The translations under genes were made by a program, and so were the position numbers. From Streptomyces djakartensis (GTDB lineage: Bacteria; Actinomycetota; Actinomycetes; Streptomycetales; Streptomycetaceae): a stretch of DNA of 64,000 bases. Positions 8,225 through 16,012 of the stretch are shown piece by piece. Location of the stretch: contig NZ_BMWE01000014.1 of NCBI RefSeq assembly GCF_014651075.1, forward strand, positions 62,001 to 126,000. The letters run 5' to 3'. A model generated the notes under the pieces. The model searched no databases. It saw nothing but the letters and a program-made list of their open reading frames with translations, and had not been told where the DNA came from. Each line of letters begins with the position of its first letter. Within the stretch, counting starts at the first letter, position 1.

Positions 8225-9364
8225 TCAGCCGGCGGCATCCGGATTCGCCGCCAGCCGCCACAGCGAGGTCACTTCCGCCCTCCGGGCGGAGTGCAGGGGA
8301 TCGGCGGGGTCGTGGGCCCGGGGATGCAGCGGCCTGGCGTCAAGGCGCCCCACCACCGTCAGGCCGGCCCGGGCGAACAGTTCGGTCAGTTCCGTGCGGG
8401 AGCGCAACCCCAGGCGCTCGGCGAGATCGGAGATGACGAGCCATCCCTCACCGCCGGGTTCCAGATGGGTGGACAGCCCGTCGAGGAATCCGCGGAGCAT
8501 CCGGCTTCCCGGGTCGTACACCGCGTGGTCGAGCGGCGTCCGGGCCCTGCCGGGGAGCCATGGCGGGTTGCAGACAATCAGCGATGCCCGGCCGTCCGGG
8601 AACAGGTCGGCCTGTCGGATGTCCACAGTGGAGGACACGCCCAGTCGGTCGATGTTCTCCCGCGCGCAGGCGAGCGCACGAGCGTCGAGGTCCGTAGCCA
8701 CCACCCGCCGGACGCCGCGCCGCGCCAGGACGGCGGCCAGCACCCCCGTGCCGGTGCCGATGTCGAAGGCCGTGCCCCGCGACGGCAGCGGCGCCTCGGC
8801 CACCAGGTCGACGTACTCGCCCCGCACCGGGGAGAACACACCGTAGTGCGGCGTGATCGACTCGCCGAGCGCCGGCACGTGGACGCCCTTCTCGCGCCAT
8901 TCGGCGGCTCCGAGTACCCCCTGAAGCTCACGAAGTGACACAGCGTAGGGTTCGTGGCACTGCCCATACGCCTGCTCGCAGGCCAGCCGCACATCCGGGG
9001 CCCGGCGCAGGGGAATGACATGCCCCGCCTCGACCGGCAGGATCAGCATGCCCAGAATCCGCGCTCGCCTCGACCGCGTCTGACGGTACAGATGGAAGCT
9101 CTGCGCCGGTGACGTCCCGGGCTTCGGCGGTTTACGGTCGACGCGGCGTGCCAGCGCACGCAGTAACTGACGAGCGTTGTGGAAGTCACCGCTCCATAAC
9201 AGCGAGGTTCCTTCGCACGCCAGACGGAACGCAGCGTCGGCGTTCATCCGGTCATCGGCCACCAGTATCCGTTTCGGCGGCGGCGCGCCGCTCTCCGACC
9301 GCCACAGCGCGCGGCGCTCCTCTCCCGAACTCTCCAGCCAGCGAATGATCTCTTGCCTGTTCAC
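8225..9364 (-). CDS. class I SAM-dependent methyltransferase (MTS family)
   Basis: 379 aa. The C-terminal two thirds are a Rossmann methyltransferase: AdoMet loop FDIGTGTGVLAAVLA, acidic end VVATDLDARALACA, and the NPPW motif (LIVCNPPWLPGRA) that positions an amino or amide nitrogen in HemK/RsmC-like enzymes. The first 140 residues are an extra domain common to an actinobacterial subgroup of unknown target. The substrate could be a protein glutamine, rRNA or small molecule; nothing here decides. GTG at 9364 is the annotated start, with purine-rich GGGGATGATGAAGGG just upstream. It stands alone between two terminators, so it is probably monocistronic. Confidence 0.85.
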   Translation of the reverse strand: MNRQEIIRWLESSGEERRALWRSESGAPPPKRILVADDRMNADAAFRLACEGTSLLWSGDFHNARQLLRALARRVDRKPPKPGTSPAQSFHLYRQTRSRRARILGMLILPVEAGHVIPLRRAPDVRLACEQAYGQCHEPYAVSLRELQGVLGAAEWREKGVHVPALGESITPHYGVFSPVRGEYVDLVAEAPLPSRGTAFDIGTGTGVLAAVLARRGVRRVVATDLDARALACARENIDRLGVSSTVDIRQADLFPDGRASLIVCNPPWLPGRARTPLDHAVYDPGSRMLRGFLDGLSTHLEPGGEGWLVISDLAERLGLRSRTELTELFARAGLTVVGRLDARPLHPRAHDPADPLHSARRAEVTSLWRLAANPDAAG

Positions 9365-9482
9365 CCCTTCATCATCCCCGCGCCGCTGCCGGCCTTCGAC
9401 CGGTCGTGGCGGTCACCAGGCCCGCGTCGCGGTGTCGGACGTCCTCCCGGCGTCTCCCGGAAAACCCCTCGGAAACGGACCG

Positions 9483-9525
9483 ATGGCCGTGTCCCCGCCC
9501 TGGTTTCGGGCGGGGACACGGCCAT
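9483..9525 (-). terminator. 18-bp hairpin terminator of the lysyl oxidase gene
   Basis: ATGGCCGTGTCCCCGCCC (9483-9500) pairs perfectly with 9508-9525 across a 7-nt loop, just 3' of the lysyl oxidase gene stop on the minus strand. Confidence 0.88.
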
Positions 9526-9541
9526 GTCCGCGGGGGCGGGG

Positions 9542-11296
9542 TCAGTTGGCGTTCACCAGGTCGTGCGCCGGTACGGTGACCGTCCGCTTGTCCGGCTTGC
9601 CGCCGAGCACGATCTTCCGCAGGGCGCTGTTGTTGTCGAGGTTGGTTTCCTTCAGCCGCTTTTCCGGGTTGGCCAGCACCTGGATGTAGTAGGTGCCGTT
9701 GGGCACATCGGTGATGTCGAAGGACTGGCCGGGCAGGTCCTGGGTGTAAGTGTCGCCGGAGCCGACGTCCAGCACCTCGCGGACGGAGATCGAGTTCTCC
9801 TCACCGCAGGCGGTGGCCAGGTCCGTGTTGTACGGGTGCCAGTTGGCGTTCTTCACCGTGTAGTCGACGGCGTCGGTGTTGGCCAGGCAGAAGGCCTCCT
9901 TGCCGCTGCGCACGGCCTCCTTCTTGTCCGCCTTCAGCAGCCGGTAGCTGGCAAAGTCGGTGAAGTGCCAGTGCACGTGCCCCGGGCGCGGGTCCCACTC
10001 CATGGTGCCGGTCGGGGTGTAGCCGACCTGCTTGCCCTTGGCGTCGTAGAAGTACTGGAAGGCGTCCATCTTGGCCTTGCCGGGCGAGCGGAATCCGTCC
10101 ACCACTAGCTGTGCCGGGCCGGCGTTCCAGACGTTGGCGCTGAACGTCAGGTAGTCCTTGCCCGGGATGTCCTTCTCGCCGTCGCTGATGGTGATGCCGT
10201 AGGCAGGCAGCGAGCGCAGGTCCGGCTTGGGGACGTCCGGGACGGAGGGCTTGCCGGCGGGCCGCTTCGACAGCGGTTTCAGGGCGGGCGCCTGACGTGA
10301 TCCGTCGGTCTGGCCGCCGCCGTCCCCGGCCTGCGGAGACAGCGCGGCCTTCTGCTTCTTCAGCGCCCAGGGCAGAGCCGGCGGCGCGGCCCTCAGCGGA
10401 CCGTGGCCCACGTTGTACGAGGGACCCGCACCGCTCGTCACCGGCGCGGCTGCCTCGGCGGGGGACGGGGCGTGCCCCGGCCCGTGACCGGCGTGCGCGG
10501 CCGGCGCCTGGTGACCGGCAGCGTGCCCGGCGTGCTCGCCTGCCTTCGCGGACCGGGGCGCCGCCTCGGTGGCGCCCTCCTCGTCCTCGTAGCTGCCTTC
10601 CACCACGGTCACCTTGACCGTGGCCGCCCTGTCGGCAATGCCGAACAGGTCGCGGTACTTCTTGGCGACACGGACCTTGGCCGTGTACGTTCCGGCCGGC
10701 ACCTGGACGGGCTCGGTGTAGGAGCCCGCGTACGTGTTGGCCGCCCAGCCCTTCTCGACGCCCCACACGGAGCCGAGGGTGAAGGGGTTGGTGGGGCAGC
10801 TCTCCGGATACTTGGAGGTGGAGGGCGCGTCGGGCCGCACTCGGCCGCTGGCGTTGTTCGGGCAGAAGTCCTCGAAGCGGGTGAGGACCTTCTTGCCGGC
10901 TTTGTCGGTGAGGGTGACCTCCGCGAAGCCGGGAAGCCCGGAGAAGTCCTTCACGGTGCCCGCCGGCAGCTTCTTCGCCTTGGCCTTGCCGCCCTCGTAC
11001 ACGGTCTGGGTGACAGTGACCGGGTCCTTGTAGGACTTGCGGGTCACCTTGAGCTCGAGCGGCTTGCCCTCGGCGATGAGGTAAGTGCCGAGGTCCAAGT
11101 ACACACCCGGCTCCTCCTTGTAGGAGGTGAGCTTCACCGAGGTGGTCGCCGCGATGAGGCTCAGCTCGGGGCCCTTCGCGGCCTTCGCCGGTTTCTGCGC
11201 TGCGGCCACGATGCCGGCCGTCACGGCCGTCACGGCGATGGCCGTGGTTCCGGCGAGCAGCGTACGGCGCAGCCGAGCGGTGCGCTTTCTGGTCAT
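9542..11296 (-). CDS. secreted lysyl-oxidase-family copper protein
   Basis: 584 aa, starting at ATG 11296 behind GAGGGAA; a longer in-frame start at 11374 lacks a ribosome site and would bury the signal peptide (RTLLAGTTAIAVTAVTAGIV). The C-terminal 200 residues match the lysyl oxidase domain: GTMEWDPRPGHVHWHFTDFA with the HxHxH copper ligands, ANWHPYNTDLATACG, and the terminal GTYYIQVLANPEKRLKETNLDNN. Lysyl oxidases deaminate peptidyl lysine using Cu and a lysine-tyrosylquinone cofactor. The N-terminal region is beta-rich and cysteine-bearing (FEDFCPNN, YPESCPTN). A linker near residues 270-305 is unusually histidine-rich (GEHAGHAAGHQAPAAHAGHG) and may buffer copper. Role in the mycelial envelope or extracellular matrix is inference. 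Confidence 0.88.
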   Translation of the reverse strand: MTRKRTARLRRTLLAGTTAIAVTAVTAGIVAAAQKPAKAAKGPELSLIAATTSVKLTSYKEEPGVYLDLGTYLIAEGKPLELKVTRKSYKDPVTVTQTVYEGGKAKAKKLPAGTVKDFSGLPGFAEVTLTDKAGKKVLTRFEDFCPNNASGRVRPDAPSTSKYPESCPTNPFTLGSVWGVEKGWAANTYAGSYTEPVQVPAGTYTAKVRVAKKYRDLFGIADRAATVKVTVVEGSYEDEEGATEAAPRSAKAGEHAGHAAGHQAPAAHAGHGPGHAPSPAEAAAPVTSGAGPSYNVGHGPLRAAPPALPWALKKQKAALSPQAGDGGGQTDGSRQAPALKPLSKRPAGKPSVPDVPKPDLRSLPAYGITISDGEKDIPGKDYLTFSANVWNAGPAQLVVDGFRSPGKAKMDAFQYFYDAKGKQVGYTPTGTMEWDPRPGHVHWHFTDFASYRLLKADKKEAVRSGKEAFCLANTDAVDYTVKNANWHPYNTDLATACGEENSISVREVLDVGSGDTYTQDLPGQSFDITDVPNGTYYIQVLANPEKRLKETNLDNNSALRKIVLGGKPDKRTVTVPAHDLVNAN

Positions 11297-11962
11297 GGTT
11301 CCCTCGTTCTCCGGTGCTGTGAGAAGGAAGCAGGCGGCACGGCGCGTCGCGGAAGTCCGGGCCAGGGCCGTCACGTGAGGGGCGTTTGCTTCGCCCGCAG
11401 TGTGAGAGGAACGGGCCGGGTCCCCGGTTGTCCGAGAGACGGAAAAAGAGCGGGTGTTTGGCTGAATGCCGTCGTGGTGACGAGATCCGGCCGTTGCCGG
11501 CTCACCTCACCTGCCGCTCCGGCGCATTCGGCGCCGCACCGCTGGCCCTGGCCGGTGTGGTCGTCGGCCGGCTGGCTCCGGCCCGCTCGCGCCGCATCGG
11601 CTGACACCAGCGAATACGAGCGCGCGTCCGGGGATGCCTGATGGGCCATCAGCCTTGTTGCGTCACGGTGACCGTGACCAACGGGACGAACGCCAGGCCT
11701 TCTCCGCTGTCAGCACCCGGCGGGGTTCCGACACTCCGCAGGCGACGGCGGGTTCCCGCCGGGCATGGCGGTCGCCGAGGCACTGGGCCCGCACCCGGAG
11801 GCGACGTGACGGCGGGCGTCCCGGGTGATGTCCACGGTGCCGGGAGTGGGGAAAACACCTCCACAGCTTCGCTGAGACCGGGGAAGGGGCGCTTCGACCT
11901 CCCCAGGCGTGGACGGCCCTTCCCCGGTCGGCACCGTCCGTCTACCCCGGCACTCCGCCGCC
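11297..11962. other. 666-bp stretch without a supportable gene
   Basis: Open frames here lack ribosome sites, family motifs and normal third-position bias. Together with the decayed gene that follows, it looks like degraded DNA between the lysyl oxidase gene promoter and the DUF6328 gene. Confidence 0.5.
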
Positions 11963-12358
11963 ATGCCCGGCCTGCCCTGTGTGCACGGCCGCCGTCAGGT
12001 GATCGAGCAGGTCCTGGGGCATCGCCTCCTGCCCGGTCACGTCCGCGCATCGCGGCCCTGGCCTGCCGCCTACCGCGCCTTCGGCACCGACCCGCGCCGC
12101 ATCCGGCCCAGCGTCGACGCCCTCGGCCGCCGCATGGCCAAGAAGGGCACGCTGCCCCGCATCAACCCGGCCGTCGGCGCCTCCCGGCCGGGGGTTCTCG
12201 ATGGTGTCGGGTTCGCCAAGATCGTCTACACCGACACCACCGATGTGCTCACCCGGCACTGGAACCACCGTGACGCCCACCGCACCCGCGTCACCGAAGA
12301 CTCCGCCCACGTCCCCTTCGTCCTGGAGACCGTCGACTGCCTGACTCCACCCCCTTGA
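11963..12358 (+). pseudogene. remnant of a B3/B4 (PheT-type tRNA-binding) domain protein
   Basis: The translation keeps two blocks of the stand-alone B3/B4 domain family, the domain also found in the phenylalanyl-tRNA synthetase beta chain. The front block is YRAFGTDPRRIRPSVDALGR followed by KKGTLPRIN; the rear block is VYTDTTDVLTRHWNHRDAHR followed by TRVTEDSAHVPFVLETVD. Intact members carry about 60 residues between these blocks (the conserved VD.YNA..VRH segment and the strand after it); here they are joined by only about 15, indicating an internal deletion. The N-terminus is also short and has no ribosome binding site. Intact proteins are thought to act on tRNA or mischarged substrates; this copy is most likely non-functional. 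Confidence 0.6.
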
Positions 12359-12465
12359 AGTCCGCCCTGGCGTCCGGCGCCGGGCCGGATGCCGCTCCTC
12401 CCTCTTCACCTGCATGGAAGGCACCACGGCGGGGCAAGCGGACTCTCTGAATTGGGGAGGATGCC

Positions 12466-13041
12466 ATGACCATGACGCAGCAGCCCGTCGAGCCGGAGGA
12501 CAAGAGCACCGCTTGCTGTGCGCGGCACCACAGCGGAAGCACGAGCACGAAGCCCGGGGCCGAAGCACCCGAAGCAGCGCATGAACGGGTCAACCGCCGC
12601 TGGAACGAGATACTTCAGGAGACTCGGGTCACCCAGACCGGCGTGCAGATCCTCTTCGGTTTTCTGCTCAGCGTGGCCTTCACCCCCCTGTTCAGGGAAC
12701 TGCAGACGCTGGACCGCGCCATCTACGTCGCCACCGTGGTGCTCGGCGCGGCGGCTACCGGATCGCTCATCGCACCCGTCTCCATCCACCGCTTCCTGTC
12801 CGGTCAGCGGATGAAGGACGATCTGGTGAAGGCCGCCGGCCGCTTGATGATGTGCGGCATGGTCCTGCTCGCCCTGACCATCGGCTGCACACTGCTGCTG
12901 ATTCTCCGTTTCGTCGTTCCCGGCGTGCTCGCGGAGGTGCTCGTCGGCGGGGTCATGCTGTGGTTCGGCCTCTGCTGGTACGTGCTGCCGCTGTACCTGC
13001 GACGCCGCGCCGATCGGCGCTCCCGCACACCCGACGCGTAG
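12466..13041 (+). CDS. DUF6328-type multi-pass membrane protein
   Basis: 191 aa, ATG behind GGGGAGGA. A soluble N-terminus of about 50 residues is followed by the family core RWNEILQETRVTQTGVQILF and four hydrophobic segments (about 62-78, 84-105, 122-145 and 150-172). This arrangement matches the actinobacterial DUF6328 family of unknown function. It precedes a separate small hydrophobic protein gene by 195 bp. No catalytic motif is visible; a role in membrane stress or transport would be a guess. Confidence 0.8.
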   Translation: MTMTQQPVEPEDKSTACCARHHSGSTSTKPGAEAPEAAHERVNRRWNEILQETRVTQTGVQILFGFLLSVAFTPLFRELQTLDRAIYVATVVLGAAATGSLIAPVSIHRFLSGQRMKDDLVKAAGRLMMCGMVLLALTIGCTLLLILRFVVPGVLAEVLVGGVMLWFGLCWYVLPLYLRRRADRRSRTPDA

Positions 13042-13236
13042 CCGCTTCGCGACCTGGGGCGGGTGGACGGGGGCGTTCCGCTCGACCCCAGCCCCGGTCA
13101 CCGGGTCATGCGTCGGACGCGCGGACGGACGTGATGAAACTGGGTTCAGTTCCCGCAAGAACAGTGAAGAAACCAGGGAGATCGGCCGTATGTTCTTCGA
13201 ATCGCCGGGCACACGGAGCGACGGAGGTCGATAACT

Positions 13237-13407
13237 ATGGTTCCCCTGCTTCTCGTTCTGCTTCTGGCTCTGATCCTCTTCGGCGCGGGATTCGCGCTGA
13301 AGGCCCTGTGGTGGATCGCCGTCATCGTGCTCGTCGTCTGGCTGCTGGGCTTCGTGATGCGCAGTGCGGACACAGGCGGCCGCAAGAGCCGCTGGTATCG
13401 CTGGTAA
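13237..13407 (+). CDS. small hydrophobic membrane protein (56 aa)
   Basis: ATG at 13237 with GGAGGT (13223-13228) 8 nt upstream. The product is almost entirely two membrane segments (VPLLLVLLLALILFGAGFAL; LWWIAVIVLVVWLLGFVM) with a short basic end GGRKSRWYRW. Proteins of this length and tail recur in Streptomyces and other actinomycetes as 'hydrophobic protein', often with stress-associated genes; function unknown. A hairpin terminator follows 22 nt after the stop, so it forms a complete small transcription unit. Confidence 0.82.
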   Translation: MVPLLLVLLLALILFGAGFALKALWWIAVIVLVVWLLGFVMRSADTGGRKSRWYRW

Positions 13408-13428
13408 CCCAGCACAAGAACAGAGTCG

Positions 13429-13463
13429 GCCTGTGGGCTCCGGTGACACCGGGGCCCACAGGC
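13429..13463 (+). terminator. hairpin terminator of the small hydrophobic gene
   Basis: GCCTGTGGGC pairs with GCCCACAGGC at the ends and CCGGTG with CACCGG inside, forming a 17-step stem with one T-G pair and a one-base loop that would open to a larger one. Confidence 0.75.
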
Positions 13464-13637
13464 ATGTCCTGCCTCAGGACATCTCCTCCGACGAACGGTG
13501 TAGGCACCACCTTCCCGGGCACCCGGCCTCACGACTGGGGCCCGGTGAAGCAGCGGAACCTGTGCCTCCAACCATCGGGCCCCAGCCGGAACGGCACCAT
13601 CCTTCACGGATCGGTTCGTCGAGGCGGCCACCGCTGG

Positions 13638-14330
13638 TCATCGGGGCGCGCTCCCGCGGCTCGGCTCACGCCTCAGCTCCCTCGCCCAGCGCTGCAATCC
13701 GGGATCGGCCAGGCTTGCGCCGAGCCAGTCGTGGTCGAGGCCGGTTCCCGGGGCAAGGGACGGTACGACCGCGACGTACAGCCCGGCGGCACGGGCCGAG
13801 GCGATCCCCGTGGCCGAGTCCTCGAAGGCGACGGAACGCCTCGGGGCCACACCGAGTGTTTCGCAGGCCGTGAGGTAGAGCTCTGGTGCGGGTTTGGGCG
13901 CACGAACCTCGTCGGCGGCGAACGAGTGGGTGAAGCAGTCGGCGAGGCCTGCCGACCACAGCGCCGCGTCCAGCAGCTCCCGGGGGCTGTTGCTGGCTAC
14001 GGCGATGGGGACGGCCGCCCGGCAGGCACGCACCAGCTCTGCCGCCCCGGGGAGCGCTGCGGCACCTCGGGCAAGCTCCTTGCGGACCCTTGCGAGCAGA
14101 TCGGCGGCGAGTTCGGCCCCGGCGCCGGGTCTCCCGAGGTATCGGGCCATGGCCTCTCCCGCGGCATCCACGCTCCGGCCGATCACCAGGGCTTTCTGTT
14201 CGGGACCGAAGGGATGGCCGTGCGCCGCGAAGATCGCCGTCTCCGCGACGGTCCAGCACGCTTCGGTGTCGACCAGCAAACCGTCGCAGTCGAAGACCAC
14301 GGCCTCGGTGCCGGTGGGGAGTGAGCGCAT
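13638..14330 (-). CDS. HAD-superfamily phosphatase (beta-phosphoglucomutase-like subclass)
   Basis: 230 aa. All four HAD motifs are present: motif I VVFDCDGLLVDTE near residue 12 (nucleophile Asp and acid/base Asp), motif II AVASNSPRE, motif III lysine in RAPKPAPELY, and motif IV VAFEDSATGIASARAAG. The helical cap inserted after motif I is the C1 type of beta-phosphoglucomutase, GPP and phosphoglycolate phosphatases. Substrate cannot be assigned; a small sugar phosphate is likely. The ATG at 14330 follows GAAAGGA. It stands alone, with gene-poor DNA on its upstream side. Confidence 0.9.
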   Translation of the reverse strand: MRSLPTGTEAVVFDCDGLLVDTEACWTVAETAIFAAHGHPFGPEQKALVIGRSVDAAGEAMARYLGRPGAGAELAADLLARVRKELARGAAALPGAAELVRACRAAVPIAVASNSPRELLDAALWSAGLADCFTHSFAADEVRAPKPAPELYLTACETLGVAPRRSVAFEDSATGIASARAAGLYVAVVPSLAPGTGLDHDWLGASLADPGLQRWARELRREPSRGSAPR

Positions 14331-14806
14331 GCGGATGTCCTTTCGCTTCAGGTGATGCGCGGTTGACCGTGCGACGACGGCCGGTGGACCACGGTCGCGT
14401 CGATCGCTTGACTCACCGGCCGAACGCGGGCCGGACGTCGAAGGCTGCTGTGGCGGTGCCGGTGACGCGGTCGAAGTAGCCGTGGACGGTGAGGAGTTCC
14501 AAGGTGATCATGAGCGATCACTCTAAGTCGGCAGCCGACGAGATAGCCAGGCTCCTGCCCGGAATCGGGCAGGATTGCCGCGATACGCTCGCCACCACGA
14601 TCACCCGCCGGAACGAGTTGCTCGGGCTCCTGCTCCCGGTGGCCGCCGACCAGGCCGCACCGACCGACGATGGCGTCGATGACCGATGAGTTTCTGCGTG
14701 GGCGACAGTCAGAGATCATGGTTGGTGCGCTGCGACCGCGTGGCGGTGGGAACCTGCGCCGACCGAGTTTGCCGAGAACCCGGACACGAGACACCGAGGA
14801 ACCAAG
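14331..14806. other. gene-poor 476-bp intergenic region
   Basis: Only one weak small open frame (14510-14689, +) and a 32-codon frame on the minus strand (14413-14511, MITLELLTVHGYFDRVTGTA...) are seen, neither with recognised homology. They may be leftovers of decayed genes. Confidence 0.45.
14510..14689 (+). CDS. doubtful small hypothetical protein (59 aa)
   Basis: ATG with AAGGTG close upstream; product is acidic (MSDHSKSAADEIARLLPGIG..., ending DDGVDDR) with a predicted helix RRNELLGLLLPVAADQ. Third-position GC is lower than in the neighbouring genes and no family is recognised. It may be a small regulator, part of a decayed gene, or non-coding. Confidence 0.3.
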   Translation: MSDHSKSAADEIARLLPGIGQDCRDTLATTITRRNELLGLLLPVAADQAAPTDDGVDDR

Positions 14807-15379
14807 ATGCGCACCCTGATCAGCACTGCCTTCATATCGCTCGACGGCGTCGTGGAGGCCCCGGGCGGCGAGCCCGGTTACCGGAACTCCGGGTGGACCT
14901 TCAAGCACACCGAGTTCCTCCCCGAGGCCTTCGACATCAAGGCCCGGGAGCAGCAGGAAGCCACCGCGATGCTGATGGGCCGGAACAGCTACCAGGCGTT
15001 CAGCCCGGTGTGGCCCGACATGGAGGACTTCGCCGACTACAAGGTGATGCCGAAGTACGTCGTCTCCACCACCCTCGGCGAGGAAGACCTGGTGTCGAAC
15101 TGGGGCGAGACGACGATCCTGCGCTCACTCGACGAGGTGGCCGCGCTGAAGAGAACCGAAGGCGGCCCGATCATCGTCCATGGCAGCGCCTCCCTGAACC
15201 AGGCCCTCGCGGACGCCGACCTCATCGACCGCTACCACCTGCTCGTCTTCCCGCTCCTGCTCGGAGCGGGCAAGAGGCTCTTCAGCACCACGGACAAGGA
15301 CACCCAGAAGCTGAAGCTGGTCGAGCACGAGGTCTATGCCAACGGCCTGCAGAAGAACGTGTTCGACGTCGTGCGCTGA
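14807..15379 (+). CDS. RibD C-terminal / dihydrofolate-reductase-like protein
   Basis: 190 aa, ATG behind GAGGAA. The fold of the RibD C-terminal reductase domain is clear: ISTAFISLDGVVEAPGGEPG at the start, TAMLMGRNSYQAFSPVWP, KYVVSTTLGE, the nucleotide-binding turn GGPIIVHGSASLNQAL, and LLVFPLLLGAGKRLF near the end. Stand-alone members are common in actinomycetes and are NADPH-dependent reductases of mostly unknown substrate, not true DHFRs. It is convergent with tpg with 66 bp between them. Confidence 0.9.
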   Translation: MRTLISTAFISLDGVVEAPGGEPGYRNSGWTFKHTEFLPEAFDIKAREQQEATAMLMGRNSYQAFSPVWPDMEDFADYKVMPKYVVSTTLGEEDLVSNWGETTILRSLDEVAALKRTEGGPIIVHGSASLNQALADADLIDRYHLLVFPLLLGAGKRLFSTTDKDTQKLKLVEHEVYANGLQKNVFDVVR

Positions 15380-15445
15380 CGGGGGCTCCCGGGCTCGCTC
15401 CGCCGTCGCGCCTCGGTGGTTGCGCGGCACGCGGCTGTTCGGACC

Positions 15446-16003
15446 CTACAGGTCGAACTCCACGTGTTCGATGTCGGTGAAGCGAACCTCCTCCAGTGAG
15501 CCGGCGCGGCGGCCGCTGTCCTGGAAGTACACCTCCTTGAGCGCTTCGGCGGCGATGTCCCGAAGTTGCTGGTCGGCGGCGCCGGCCTGCTGGGCGTCGA
15601 AGAGACGGGCGGCGTACTGCGGCGGCAAGGCCACGGTCAGGTGCCGCAGCCGGGCGTCGTCGGTCGTGCCCACCGGCGCGGTGTAGCCGATCCGGGCGCG
15701 GGTGTCGATGACGATGCCGCCGGTGGTCGCCGCCCGCTGCCGCGCCCGGGCCCGGATCTGCGGCTGCCACCGCTTCTTCACCTCGCGTTCCAGGCGCGCG
15801 GCGAGATCCGGTCGCGGCTTCTTGATCTGGCCCTTCACATACCGCTCGACGGTGCGCTGGGAGATCCGCAGCATCTGGGCGACCGGCTTGGTGCCCTTGA
15901 GCTGCTTGACGAGGTACCGCATCTGTGCGGGCGCGCTCTTGGGCGCCGGGCGGGTGAAGGACTTCTGCACCGCGGCGTCCAGGCCGTCCCCGAACAGGCT
16001 CAT
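15446..16003 (-). CDS. tpg: telomere terminal protein Tpg
   Basis: 185 aa, matching the usual 184-185 aa terminal proteins that are covalently bound to the 5' ends of Streptomyces linear replicons and prime end-patching of the telomere overhang. An N-terminal helix-turn-helix-like segment (PVAQMLRISQRTVERYVKG, residues 40-58) precedes a basic region (REVKKRWQPQIRARARQR). The segment IGYTAPVGTTDDARLRHLTV carries threonines at 113 and 114; Thr114 is the residue reported as the DNA-linkage site in Streptomyces Tpg, so the active residue appears conserved. It starts 9 bp behind tap, the standard tap-tpg order, and is probably translated from the same mRNA. Presence implies a linear chromosome or linear plasmid. 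Confidence 0.93.
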   Translation of the reverse strand: MSLFGDGLDAAVQKSFTRPAPKSAPAQMRYLVKQLKGTKPVAQMLRISQRTVERYVKGQIKKPRPDLAARLEREVKKRWQPQIRARARQRAATTGGIVIDTRARIGYTAPVGTTDDARLRHLTVALPPQYAARLFDAQQAGAADQQLRDIAAEALKEVYFQDSGRRAGSLEEVRFTDIEHVEFDL

Positions 16004-16012
16004 CGCCTTCTC

